64,000 nucleotides of DNA from the NCBI RefSeq assembly GCF_042652785.1, contig NZ_JBHSHD010000007.1, positions 434,001 through 498,000 on the forward strand. The letters run 5' to 3'. Origin of the DNA: Dokdonella_A ginsengisoli (lineage in GTDB: Bacteria; Pseudomonadota; Gammaproteobacteria; Xanthomonadales; Rhodanobacteraceae). Within the stretch, counting starts at the first letter, position 1. The number at the start of each line of letters is the position of its first letter. The notes under the pieces were generated by a model that was given only the letters and a program-made list of their open reading frames with translations, was not told the DNA's origin and searched no databases. The position numbers were made by a program, and so were the translations under genes. This document shows positions 38,438 to 48,281 of this stretch, piece by piece.

Positions 38438-38471
38438 TTTGATATCTATTCGACGCACCAGGAGGCTCGTC

Positions 38472-39347
38472 ATGAACGAGCGCAAAGCCTTTTCCGTTCC
38501 CGGCCTGCCGGTCGTGCTGGGCCTGATCGTGATCGCGATCGTCGCCTTCGTCTGGCTCGGCGACGGCCTGCAGCGCGGCGCGGCGCGGCCGCAAGGGATG
38601 GGCATCGTCGTGCTGCTGGTCGGCGCGCTCGCCTTCCTCGCCAAGGGCCTGTTCCAGGTGCAGCCGAACCAGGGCCAGGTCATGCAGCTGTTCGGCCGCT
38701 ACGCCGGCAGCGTGCGCGACGCCGGCCTGCGCTGGACCAACCCGTTCTACTCGCGTCGCGCGATCAGCCTGCGCGTGCGCAATTTCGAATCCGGCAAGCT
38801 CAAGGTCAACGACAACGACGGCAATCCGATCGAGATCGCGGCCGTCGTCGTCTGGCAGGTGATCGACACCGCCGAGGCGGTGTTCCAGGTCGACGACTAC
38901 GAGAACTTCGTGCGCATCCAGTCCGAATCGGCGCTGCGGCAGATGGCGCAGAGCTATCCGTACGATGCGCACGACGCCGACAAGCCTTCGCTGCGCAGCC
39001 ACGGCGACGAGGTCAACGCGCATCTGCGCGACGAGATCCAGACGCGACTGGGCAAGGCCGGCGTGGAAGTCATCGAGGCACGCATCAGCCATCTCGCCTA
39101 CGCGCAGGAAATCGCGCAGGCGATGCTGCAGCGCCAGCAGGCCGGCGCGATCATCGCCGCACGCACGCGCATCGTCGAAGGCGCCGTCAGCATGGTCGAG
39201 ATGGCGCTGGCCGAACTGGGCAAGCGCGGCGTCGTCGACCTCGACAACGAACGCCGCGCGGCGATGGTCAGCAACCTGCTGGTGGTGCTGTGCGGCGACC
39301 GCTCGACGCAGCCGGTGGTCAATACGGGTTCCCTCTACACCGGCTGA
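38472..39347 (+). CDS. SPFH/Band-7 domain membrane protein
   Basis: 291 residues. Two N-terminal membrane segments (VLGLIVIAIVAFVWLG and GIVVLLVGALAFLAKG) are followed by the SPFH domain: VQPNQGQVMQLFGRYAGSVRDAGLRWTNPF, AAVVVWQVIDTAEAVFQVDDYENFV, and an Ala/Gln/Arg-rich helix after AYAQEIAQAML. Proteins of this family build membrane microdomain rings and hold membrane proteases. It has a strong AGGAGG ribosome site and is the first gene of a three-gene operon with a ribbon-helix-helix protein and a CPBP protease. Confidence 0.92.
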   Translation: MNERKAFSVPGLPVVLGLIVIAIVAFVWLGDGLQRGAARPQGMGIVVLLVGALAFLAKGLFQVQPNQGQVMQLFGRYAGSVRDAGLRWTNPFYSRRAISLRVRNFESGKLKVNDNDGNPIEIAAVVVWQVIDTAEAVFQVDDYENFVRIQSESALRQMAQSYPYDAHDADKPSLRSHGDEVNAHLRDEIQTRLGKAGVEVIEARISHLAYAQEIAQAMLQRQQAGAIIAARTRIVEGAVSMVEMALAELGKRGVVDLDNERRAAMVSNLLVVLCGDRSTQPVVNTGSLYTG

Positions 39348-39352
39348 GCGGC

Positions 39353-39541
39353 GTGAGCGAAAAGAAAGCCTACCCGCTGCGCATCAGCGCGCCCGTGCTC
39401 GAAGCGGTGCAGCGCTGGGCCGACGACGACCTGCGCTCGCTGAACGCGCAGATCGAATACCTGCTGCGCGACGCGCTGCGCAAGGCCGGCCGGCTGAAGC
39501 CGGCGCCGAAGCCGAAGGCGATCGAGGACGATTCCGCGTGA
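39353..39541 (+). CDS. Small Arc-like ribbon-helix-helix protein
   Basis: 62 residues from GTG 39353, 5 bases after the SPFH stop. YPLRISAPVLEAVQRWADDDLRSLNAQIEYLLRDALRKAG matches Arc-type RHH proteins: a beta-strand (PLRIS), helix A, and helix B with NAQIEYLLRDAL. The tail is Pro/Lys-rich. Its last codon overlaps the GTG start of the CPBP protease gene (GTGA). It may regulate the operon or act as a small partner of the SPFH protein. Confidence 0.85.
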   Translation: MSEKKAYPLRISAPVLEAVQRWADDDLRSLNAQIEYLLRDALRKAGRLKPAPKPKAIEDDSA

Positions 39542-40278
39542 GCCGCTCGCCGCCTCAGCTGCGCATCGCTTTGCTGTTGGGCGTTGCCGGTGCCTGGGCA
39601 ACGGCATTGCTCTTTCCGTACCTGCTCGCGCTGAAACCGGGCGCCCTCGCCGGCCTGCCGGTTACGCCCGGCGTGTTGATGTTGGCGCAATCGCTGCAAG
39701 CCGGCGTGATCGTGTTCCTGCTCGCCTGGGCCGGACTGAAACTCGGCGCGACGTCGGGCCTCGGCGCGCCGTGGCTCGCCGCCTGGCTCTACGCGCGCGC
39801 GCGCCCGGCTGCGGCGAACTGGCCGCTCGCGATCGCGCTCGGTGCGTCGGCCGCGGTGACGGTGCTCGTCGCGATCGCCGCGTTCGGCGCGCCGCTCGAG
39901 GCGATACGCACCCCGGCGCTCTGGAAAGGGCTGCTCGCCGCACCGTACGGTGCGATCGTCGAGGAGACTGCCTGCCGGGTCTTCCTGATGGGCAGTGTGG
40001 CTTGGCTGCTCGGCCGCTGCTGCGCCGGCGAAGCGAAGCCGTGGATCATGCCTGCCGCGATCGTCGTCGCCGCATTGCTGTTCGGTGCCGGCCACCTGCC
40101 GGCGGCCTCGCAGCTCGCCCCGTTGACGGCGGCAATCGTCGTTCGCGTGCTCGCCTACAACGCCATCGCCGGCCTCGCGTTCGGCTGGCTGTACTGGAAG
40201 CGCGGCCTCGAGCACGCCGTCCTCGCGCACCTCTGTGCCGACCTGGTCCTGCACGTCGCCGCGCCGGCGATGGCCTGA
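39538..40278 (+). CDS. CPBP-family intramembrane metalloprotease (CAAX/Abi type)
   Basis: 246 residues, about seven membrane segments. The family motifs are Glu142-Glu143...Arg147 in VEETACRVF, His186 in LFGAGHLPAA and His231 in VLAHLCADL, all in place for a zinc-type active site. Starts at GTG 39538, overlapping the RHH stop codon. Membership of an operon with an SPFH scaffold suggests that the scaffold houses this protease, as HflKC does for FtsH (inference). Confidence 0.9.
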   Translation: MSRSPPQLRIALLLGVAGAWATALLFPYLLALKPGALAGLPVTPGVLMLAQSLQAGVIVFLLAWAGLKLGATSGLGAPWLAAWLYARARPAAANWPLAIALGASAAVTVLVAIAAFGAPLEAIRTPALWKGLLAAPYGAIVEETACRVFLMGSVAWLLGRCCAGEAKPWIMPAAIVVAALLFGAGHLPAASQLAPLTAAIVVRVLAYNAIAGLAFGWLYWKRGLEHAVLAHLCADLVLHVAAPAMA

Positions 40279-40371
40279 GGCCGCGACTCAGCGTCGATAC
40301 ATGCCCTCGTGATAGCGTTGGCGCCCTTCGACCGCGACGCATCGCGGCGCCCGTTCCTTCGGAGGTTGTCC

Positions 40372-41097
40372 ATGTCGATCCGCGCCCTCGCCTGCCTGCT
40401 GCTGCTCGCCGTCGCCTCCGCCCAGGCCGCGACGCCGGCGAAGAAGAAGGCCGAACCCGCCGCCCCGCCGCAGGAGATCGACGTCGACGCGCTGGCGCGG
40501 GCGAAGGACGTCGGCGCGCAGACGCCGCCGGCCGACGGTGCGGCCGCCGAGGCGCCGCCGGCACAGGCCGAACCGGCAGCGGCCGAACCCGCTCCGGCCG
40601 AGCTCGCCGTCGAAGCCGCCGCCGCAGAGCCGGTGGCGACCGAGCATGCCTCGACGGAGAACGCCGCGGCCGAGAGTCCCGCCGCCAAGGTACCGAAGAC
40701 CGCTGCCGAGCCGGGCAAGTCGCAGGACGCTCTCGCCCTGACGCCACCGATCGACGCGCAGGAGAAGCGGCTGGCGACGTCGTGCGAGTCGCGCTCCGCG
40801 AGCCTGCTCGACGCCGCCCAGAAGGGCGATTTCGCCACCGCGACGAAGGACTTCGACGCGAAGATGCGCGGCGCGATGCCGGCGCCCAAACTCAAGGAAA
40901 CCTGGGGCCAGCTCGCGCAGTTCGGCGCACTGCAGGCGCGCGGCCAATCGCACCCCGCCAAGGGCGAGGGCTACTTCATCGTGATGACGCCGCTGATCTT
41001 CGAGAAGGCGACCCTGGTCGCGCAGATCGCCTGCGGCAGCGACGGTCGCATCGCCGGCTTCCACGTCAAGCCGCTGGCCGCCGCCCTGAAGCAGTGA
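40372..41097 (+). CDS. Secreted protein with Ala/Glu/Pro-rich linker and DUF3887-like domain
   Basis: 241 residues. Signal peptide MSIRALACLLLLAVASAQA, then about 100 residues of low-complexity Ala/Pro/Glu linker (AEPAAAEPAPAELAVEAAAAEP). The C-terminal 100 residues, LLDAAQKGDFATATKDFDAKMRGAMPAPKLKETWGQLAQFGAL and onward, match the DUF3887 pattern. GGAGG precedes ATG. It ends 4 bases before the VanY-type gene, so they form an operon. Function unknown; perhaps a periplasmic spacer protein. Confidence 0.75.
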   Translation: MSIRALACLLLLAVASAQAATPAKKKAEPAAPPQEIDVDALARAKDVGAQTPPADGAAAEAPPAQAEPAAAEPAPAELAVEAAAAEPVATEHASTENAAAESPAAKVPKTAAEPGKSQDALALTPPIDAQEKRLATSCESRSASLLDAAQKGDFATATKDFDAKMRGAMPAPKLKETWGQLAQFGALQARGQSHPAKGEGYFIVMTPLIFEKATLVAQIACGSDGRIAGFHVKPLAAALKQ

Positions 41098-41101
41098 TCC
41101 G

Positions 41102-41722
41102 ATGCGCGGCGCAGGCGCGCAGTCCGTGACTTCCTCGACGCCGCACGCGCCGCAGCCACCGGTGCGTTGCGACGCGCGGCAGCGGAGCGCGATCCTGCGC
41201 GAAGCCGAGCGCCTCGGCGTGCCGCGCGACTACGGCCGCCGGCGCGCGCTGCGCATCGTGCGCGAGCCGCGCGAGCTGGTCTGCGTCGGCGAGGACGTCC
41301 ACGCGCGCCTTCAGTGGCTCGCGCCGCGCGCCGCGCGCGCCCTCGCCCGCATGCGCGCAGCCGCCGCGAACGACGGCATCGAGCTGCAGCTGGTGTCGGC
41401 GTTCCGCTCGGCCGAGTACCAGCTCGGCATTCTCCGCCGCAAGCTCGAACGCGGACAGACGGTCGAGGAGATCCTGCGCGTCAGCGCCGCACCCGGCTAC
41501 AGCGAACACCACTCCGGCCGCGTCGTCGACCTGACCACGCCGGGATACGCCGCACTCGAGGAGGAGTTCGAGCGCTCGCCGGCGTTCGCGTGGCTGACGC
41601 GGCGGGCGCGCGAGTTCGGCTTCGTGCTGTCGTATCCGCGCGGCAACCGGCACGGCATCGCGTACGAGCCGTGGCACTGGTGCTGGCACGCGAAGCGTCG
41701 TTCCCGCAGCGCCGCCGCGTAG
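41102..41722 (+). CDS. VanY/LdcB-type D-alanyl-D-alanine carboxypeptidase
   Basis: 206 residues. Peptidase M15B motifs: LQLVSAFRSAEYQ, GYSEHHSGRVVDLT (the SxHxxGxAxD zinc motif) and ISYEPWHW-type AYEPWHWCWH near the C-terminus supplying the catalytic Glu and last His. No clear signal peptide, so it may be cytoplasmic and act in peptidoglycan recycling (LD-carboxypeptidase-like). Co-transcribed with the DUF3887-like gene. Confidence 0.88.
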   Translation: MRGAGAQSVTSSTPHAPQPPVRCDARQRSAILREAERLGVPRDYGRRRALRIVREPRELVCVGEDVHARLQWLAPRAARALARMRAAAANDGIELQLVSAFRSAEYQLGILRRKLERGQTVEEILRVSAAPGYSEHHSGRVVDLTTPGYAALEEEFERSPAFAWLTRRAREFGFVLSYPRGNRHGIAYEPWHWCWHAKRRSRSAAA

Positions 41723-41781
41723 CGCCGCCGCGCTGCACGGCATCGGCGGCGGGCGCGCGGCCGCCGAACACCGGCGGATAC

Positions 41782-43464
41782 TCAGTCGAAGCCGTCTCTG
41801 AAGATGATGTCGTCCGGCGCCTCCACTTCGACGGCGCCGATGTCGCACGTCGCAATGCCGTCGCCGTCACCGTCCTGGGGGCGCGCGATGCCACGGGCGT
41901 CGTTGCGGGCGCAGTTGGTGCCGCTGACGTCGCCGGCGTCGACCAGAGGACTTCCCACAAGCGGCAGGTGCACGGGCAGAGCCGAATCATACAAGCCGAG
42001 CGGCGACAGCTGAGGATCCACGCCGACCAGGTTGTACGCCGCACTGACCGTGCACGAACCGGGAACCTGTACCAGGTTGTCGATCGCCACGAGGTCGTGC
42101 TGCTCGTCCTGCTCGCAATCGGAAGGAGTCTCGGGATGGCCGAAGACGTGATTGCCGGCCAGCACGCTGTTGAACAGGCTCATCCTGTCGACCGGGCCGA
42201 TCCACAGGCCGCCGCCCTTGGCGTCCGGCGCAAGTTCCCGGAACGTGTTTCCGACGATGCTGACGTTCTTCAGCACTCCGTTCTCGATGTCCTGCGCGTA
42301 CAAGCCACCGGCACTCGTGCGCGAGCGATTCGCGCTGACCGTCGCGTTGAACAGCTGCAGATCGTACAGCCCGGTGACGGCCAGCCCGCCGCCGCCGCGC
42401 GCTTCGGCCTCCCCCGCATCGTTGACGGTGAAAGTCGACTCGCGCACCTCCAGGTTGTAGCGCTGCACGTACGCGCCGCCGCCCATTCCCGCCGCGCGAT
42501 TGCCGGCCACCAGGCTCCGGATGAAGGAGGCCGCACCGAAGTGGACGGCAACGCCGCCGCCGTTGCCCGACGCGACGGAATCGGTGACAGCGACGCGCTC
42601 GAAGGCGACGTATCCGTGGTAGGCGAAGACCGCCCCGCCACTCTCTGCGGTACTGCCGTTCGTCAAGGTCAGGTCGTGCAGTCCCCACGTGAGAATCTGC
42701 AAGGTGTCGTCCTGCGACGGGAAAGTCATCACGCGCCCGTCCGCGGACGCGTCAATGACGGTCTCGCCCATCCCCGCGCCATAGAGATTCATGCCGCCGG
42801 GATGATGGGCGCCGAAGTCCAGTCCGCCGGGAACCAAGTAACGTCCGGCCGGGACGACGATGGCGCCCGGCTCGGCGATGGACCGGTTCACCGCCTCGCG
42901 CAGCGAGCAGTCCGTCTCGTCGCATTGCCCGTCGTCGCCGTCTTCGGTCTTGGTCACCCGATGCACGGCGCTGCGCGACATCGAGAACTCGAGCGAGGCG
43001 TCATCCGCGACGAACACGTAGGCCGCGACGAAGATGGAATAGGCGGTGTTGGCGCTCAGCTTCACGCCACGCAGGATCGATCCGCTTCCGATGCGAAGGC
43101 CGTCATCGTTGCAGCCGCCCGGCACGTCGACGAACGCTCCGGGCTCGCCCTCGTAGACGGCGAGCGCCGTGTCGTAGCCGCCCGTGTCGATGTCGACGTA
43201 TTCGTCGGTGTCGCCGGTGACGAATCCGAACCACAGGCCGTAGTCGCCGGGATTGGCCGGATGGAACGACTGCCACCAGCAGAAGATGTCCGGATCGGTG
43301 TCGTCCGTGCTCGCGGTCGTCACGTCCGGCACGGTCGCCGAGAACGGCAGTTCGGTGATCGCCATGCGATCCGCCCAATGGTCGTTGGCCGGAGCGGCGT
43401 GGCCGATGCCGCAGGCGCCGCACGCGGCCGCGATCGTGCCGATGAGCCGGTAGATTCCTTTCAT
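41782..43464 (-). CDS. Secreted parallel beta-helix protein with CSLREA motif
   Basis: 560 residues. Signal peptide MKGIYRLIGTIAAACGACGIGHA. Residues about 25-160 form a jelly-roll-like domain (DTDEYVDIDTGGYDTALAVYEG). CDETDCSLREAVNRS at about residue 185 is the CSLREA motif that opens a right-handed beta-helix of pectin-lyase type (GGAVFAYHGYVAFERVAV, GGGAYV, GGGLAVTG, GGLYAQD, GGGLWIG). The end, SPLVDAGD ... CDIGAVEVEAPDDIIFRDGFD, is the choice-of-anchor-Q pattern plus the FxDGFD motif at the very C-terminus. No catalytic residues are evident; likely a surface or secreted protein. Confidence 0.85.
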   Translation of the reverse strand: MKGIYRLIGTIAAACGACGIGHAAPANDHWADRMAITELPFSATVPDVTTASTDDTDPDIFCWWQSFHPANPGDYGLWFGFVTGDTDEYVDIDTGGYDTALAVYEGEPGAFVDVPGGCNDDGLRIGSGSILRGVKLSANTAYSIFVAAYVFVADDASLEFSMSRSAVHRVTKTEDGDDGQCDETDCSLREAVNRSIAEPGAIVVPAGRYLVPGGLDFGAHHPGGMNLYGAGMGETVIDASADGRVMTFPSQDDTLQILTWGLHDLTLTNGSTAESGGAVFAYHGYVAFERVAVTDSVASGNGGGVAVHFGAASFIRSLVAGNRAAGMGGGAYVQRYNLEVRESTFTVNDAGEAEARGGGGLAVTGLYDLQLFNATVSANRSRTSAGGLYAQDIENGVLKNVSIVGNTFRELAPDAKGGGLWIGPVDRMSLFNSVLAGNHVFGHPETPSDCEQDEQHDLVAIDNLVQVPGSCTVSAAYNLVGVDPQLSPLGLYDSALPVHLPLVGSPLVDAGDVSGTNCARNDARGIARPQDGDGDGIATCDIGAVEVEAPDDIIFRDGFD

Positions 43465-43649
43465 GAGATTCCCTGGCGAGTCGATTCGAACGGAAGCCCG
43501 CGCCGCGGCCCGGGACCGGGGTGGGTCCCCGCACGGCTGCGAGCGACGTCGGCGAAGAGCTCTCGGGGTGCCCGGCGACGCGCCGCCCGCAGGGTGCGGG
43601 GACCGGAGACGAATCTAGGGAGGGAGCCGGCGCCTGTCGGCACGAGCGG

Positions 43650-43677
43650 GTAACGTCGAGGTAACGACGAAGTAACG
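43650..43677. promoter_or_regulatory. Three GTAACG direct repeats at 11-bp spacing
   Basis: GTAACG starts at 43650, 43661 and 43672 (consensus GTAACGNCGAR). Direct repeats with 11-bp periodicity are the usual binding pattern of OmpR/PhoB-family response regulators. They lie about 190 bases upstream of the beta-helix gene start. Confidence 0.4.
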
Positions 43678-43762
43678 CGAACGGAAATCTAACCTTCTCT
43701 TCGTACTTTTTTCTTCGTAGACAACGCCCGTGCGGAAAAAAGCGAGTGCGCGCGCGACTCGG

Positions 43763-43788
43763 CCGGCGCCGCCGGAAGGCGGCGCCGG
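43763..43788 (-). terminator. Terminator of the penicillin acylase gene
   Basis: Perfect 11-bp stem CCGGCGCCGCC / GGCGGCGCCGG with a GGAA (minus strand TTCC) loop, 9 bases after the stop on the minus strand. The T-run comes only about 20 bases later. Confidence 0.55.
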
Positions 43789-43796
43789 AGTCCGGA

Positions 43797-46661
43797 TCAA
43801 GGTTCGAAGTTCAGCGTCGAGTCGGCGGCGGCGACCGCCGCGGCGGCCGGAATCGGCAGATCGTGGTAGTGGCCGGTCAGCCACAGCGGCAGCTGATCGG
43901 CGTAGTTCGGACTGCCGAGCACGCCGGAGTTGCCGCCCGGAATCACTTCCCAGGCACCGACCGTCGCCGTCATCTCGCCGACGAAGCGGCGCGCCGAACC
44001 GGAGCCGAACAGGAAGCCGTTGGCACCGTTCGCGCGCAGGTCGTAGTTGCCCACGTTGACGGTTTCCCAGGCGCCGTCGCGCGCGATGCCGGGCAGGCCT
44101 TCGGCGAGATCGGTGAAGCCGTACGGACTGGGAATGCCGTTCTGGCCCGGGATACTGAACGGTCCGCCGAGCGGATGGTCGAACACGATGCGGTGCAGGC
44201 GGCCCCAGCGGTAGTCGGCCAGGTTCGTCGAGCCGCCGAAGGCCGGCGCGAAGCCCTCCATGCCCAGCGCCTTCAACGACTCCGACAGGCTGCCGAGCAG
44301 GGCGAGATCGCGCGCGACGGACGCATCCTGCGCCGCCACGTCGGCGGAGCCGGCGAAGAACGGCAGTCCGGATGCGCCCCTGCCCTGCAGGGCATCGAAG
44401 TTCTCGAGCAGGAACTTAAGCCCGTTGAACGCGAGACCCGCGCTCGGCAGATGGTCGCCGAGCCCGGCGCTGGTCAGCGTCGCGTCGATCGTGCTGCGAA
44501 GGACTTGGCTGCGCCACGTCGCCCAGATCGTCGCGGCGACGCTGGCGTCGATTTCCGGCTGCCCCGGCGGCGCCAGCGCGAGCGGATTGTCGCCGGCGTC
44601 GTAGCCTTCGGCGATGCCGGTCGGCGTGGAGTAGTCCCAGGCGCGCAGGCGTTCGATCGCCTCCTCCACGCCCGGCGAGGCGGCCAGCTGCGCGAGCGCT
44701 TCCGGCGCCCCGCTCGCCTTCGCATGGTCGTAGGCCGCCAGCAGGTGCGGCAGGACCAGTTCCGCGTCGAGCGCCTTCGTGTTCGCCTGCAGCGCCTGCA
44801 TGTCGGCCGGCGTGATCTTGTGCCCCGCCTCCTTGAAGGCCTGGATCTGGCGATCGATGCGGCCCATGCGCAGCGACGAGGCGCCGCCCCAGTCGAGGTA
44901 GTACAGGCCGCCGCCGGGGCGCAGCTGGTTGAGCGGATTGTTGTCGAGCGAGAAGCCGATCGGATCGTTGTTGGCGTTGGCGAAGTAGCCGCTGGCCGGA
45001 TTGATCGTGAACGGCATTTCGTCCGCCGGCAGCACCTCGTACGGGGTGGCCTGATTCGACTGCCGGTTCGCGACCGGCATCCAGTCGTGCTTGAGCGCGC
45101 CGGAGCCGTCGCGGATCAGCCACGGCGGACGGCCGCCGCCGGGCGCACCGTCGGTCTGCAGGTCGGTACGGACCGGCGCCTCGGCGCTGGTGAAATAGGC
45201 GATGTTGCCGGCCGTGTCGGCGTAGGCAAAGTTCTGCGAGCCGAAGTCGAAATAGGTCAGCGCGTCGCGGAATTCGTCGAGGTTCGAGGCGCGGTTGATG
45301 CGGCGGAACGATTCGATCTCCTGCGTCGCGCCGAAGCCGGTGTAGGCGATCGACAGGCCCTGCGCGTTGGCGCTGTCGATCTGCACGATCGGGCCGTTGT
45401 TGCGCCGGGGCACGACCAGGGTGATCGCGCCGTCGCTGTAGCCGAGCGAGGTGTCGCGCACGACGTTGTCGGGCGTGCCATCCATGCGGTTGACGTAGTA
45501 GCTCTGGAAGATCCACTCCAGCGGCTCGTCGACACCGTCGTGCACGATCGCCACCGGCAGGCCGTAGGTGTTCAGGCGCAGCGTCTCCTGGAACACGTCG
45601 GTGACGTCGAGCGAGTTCGTCGTGGTGCCCCAGCACACGGTCTGGTTGCAGCCCTGGATCACGCCGGGCGCGCCGGGCACGGTCACGCCGGTCACGTCCA
45701 TCGCCCGGCCGTCGCGCTGCTCGGTCGAGTACAGGTGCTGCTCCATGAACACCGGCGCCAGCGACAGGCTCAGGTGCGGGTCGTTCGACAGGATCGGCTT
45801 GCCCGAAGCGGTGAGCGAGCCGGAGACGACCCATTCGTTGCTGCCGATCGGCGTGTCGCGGCCGGCCAGCGCCTTCTCGAACAGCGGATTGCCGGCGATG
45901 CGCGCGCGGTAGTCGCGCGCGAGGCCGACGGTGACCGGATCGATGCGGCCGATCCGCTGCGCGGCTTCCGACTTCGGTGCCGCCGGTGCGCCCGCGGCGC
46001 CGGGCTGGAAGCCGGGAACCGTCACGCGGTCGTCGGCCGGCGCGGAACGATGCACGTCGCCGAAGAACAGCGCGGTGCCGTCGAAGCCGCCGGCCTCGCC
46101 GGCCTGCTGATAGGCGCCGAGCTGGATCGTCGCGTCGATGTCGAGATCGAACGAGAGCTGGTAGGCCAGGCCCTTGCCGACGCACAGCGTGTCGACCGGC
46201 GTCCACGGATCGGCGCGCGTGAGGTCGAGCGCGGCGTATTCGGGCGGTAGCGGATTCGTCGCCAGCCACTGGTTCACGCCGGCCGCGTAGGCGGCGATCC
46301 AGCCGCGCGTATCGTCGGACATCGCCGCCCAGCTGCGTTCGGCGGCGCGGCGCAGGCCGAGCGTGCGCGATTGCACGTCGTTGGCCAGCTGCGAAGCGCC
46401 GACCAGCGCGGACAGCGTGCCGCTGACCTGGCGCCGCGTGAGGTCCATCTGGAAGAAGCGCGCCTGCGCGTGCGCGTAGCCCTGCAGGAACGCGACATCG
46501 TCGTCGCTGCCGGCCTGGATCGTCGGCATGCCGCGCGAGTCGTAGGAAATCTTGCCGGGCCCGCTCAGCTGCGGGGCGGAAACGGTCTGCGCCTGCGACG
46601 GAAGCGAAAGCGCAAGGGCGACGGCGACGGGCAGCGCGCGCCGGAATGTGAACGTCAACAT
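43797..46661 (-). CDS. Penicillin acylase family (Ntn-hydrolase) protein
   Basis: 954-residue precursor with signal peptide MLTFTFRRALPVAVALALSLPSQA. Family members cut themselves into alpha and beta chains; the beta chain would begin at Ser274 in PIGSNEWVVSG, the nucleophile. SNDPHLSLSLAPVFMEQHL, VPGAPGVIQGCNQTVCWGTT and the C-terminal PGGNSGVLGSPNYADQLPLWLTGHYHDLP support the assignment. Relatives hydrolyse penicillins, cephalosporins or acyl-homoserine lactones; the substrate cannot be read here. It is divergent from an aldehyde dehydrogenase across a perfect palindrome. Confidence 0.95.
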   Translation of the reverse strand: MLTFTFRRALPVAVALALSLPSQAQTVSAPQLSGPGKISYDSRGMPTIQAGSDDDVAFLQGYAHAQARFFQMDLTRRQVSGTLSALVGASQLANDVQSRTLGLRRAAERSWAAMSDDTRGWIAAYAAGVNQWLATNPLPPEYAALDLTRADPWTPVDTLCVGKGLAYQLSFDLDIDATIQLGAYQQAGEAGGFDGTALFFGDVHRSAPADDRVTVPGFQPGAAGAPAAPKSEAAQRIGRIDPVTVGLARDYRARIAGNPLFEKALAGRDTPIGSNEWVVSGSLTASGKPILSNDPHLSLSLAPVFMEQHLYSTEQRDGRAMDVTGVTVPGAPGVIQGCNQTVCWGTTTNSLDVTDVFQETLRLNTYGLPVAIVHDGVDEPLEWIFQSYYVNRMDGTPDNVVRDTSLGYSDGAITLVVPRRNNGPIVQIDSANAQGLSIAYTGFGATQEIESFRRINRASNLDEFRDALTYFDFGSQNFAYADTAGNIAYFTSAEAPVRTDLQTDGAPGGGRPPWLIRDGSGALKHDWMPVANRQSNQATPYEVLPADEMPFTINPASGYFANANNDPIGFSLDNNPLNQLRPGGGLYYLDWGGASSLRMGRIDRQIQAFKEAGHKITPADMQALQANTKALDAELVLPHLLAAYDHAKASGAPEALAQLAASPGVEEAIERLRAWDYSTPTGIAEGYDAGDNPLALAPPGQPEIDASVAATIWATWRSQVLRSTIDATLTSAGLGDHLPSAGLAFNGLKFLLENFDALQGRGASGLPFFAGSADVAAQDASVARDLALLGSLSESLKALGMEGFAPAFGGSTNLADYRWGRLHRIVFDHPLGGPFSIPGQNGIPSPYGFTDLAEGLPGIARDGAWETVNVGNYDLRANGANGFLFGSGSARRFVGEMTATVGAWEVIPGGNSGVLGSPNYADQLPLWLTGHYHDLPIPAAAAVAAADSTLNFEP

Positions 46662-46682
46662 GAGAACCCCTTCTCGAATCCG

Positions 46683-46700
46683 ATCGAACGATCGTTCGAT
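46683..46700. promoter_or_regulatory. Perfect 18-bp palindrome between divergent acylase and aldehyde dehydrogenase genes
   Basis: ATCGAACGATCGTTCGAT, centred on CGATCG, 22 bases before the acylase start. Its form is that of a TetR-family operator and it shares the CGATCG core with the palindrome at 4366-4383. No TetR gene is nearby. Confidence 0.6.
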
Positions 46701-46846
46701 TCGAGTATGCTCCCGAGTGCGCGAAATCCCGTTGTGCGTCGCATCGCGCAGCGCTTCGCACCGCGCGGTTCGAGGCGGCGGCGCGCACGGCGGAAAATCG
46801 CGACGCGGCCACGCCGCGTGCCCTTCCCCTGCATCGAGTCACCGCC

Positions 46847-48277
<1,431 letters not shown>

Positions 48278-48281
48278 ACCT

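Larger units (their letters stand above)
43465..43796. other. Gene-free region upstream of the beta-helix gene
   Basis: About 330 bases between two minus-strand genes. It contains three 11-bp direct repeats (43650-43677), an A/T-rich stretch near 43700-43740 and the terminator of the acylase gene (43763-43788). I could not place a convincing -35/-10 pair. Confidence 0.55.
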
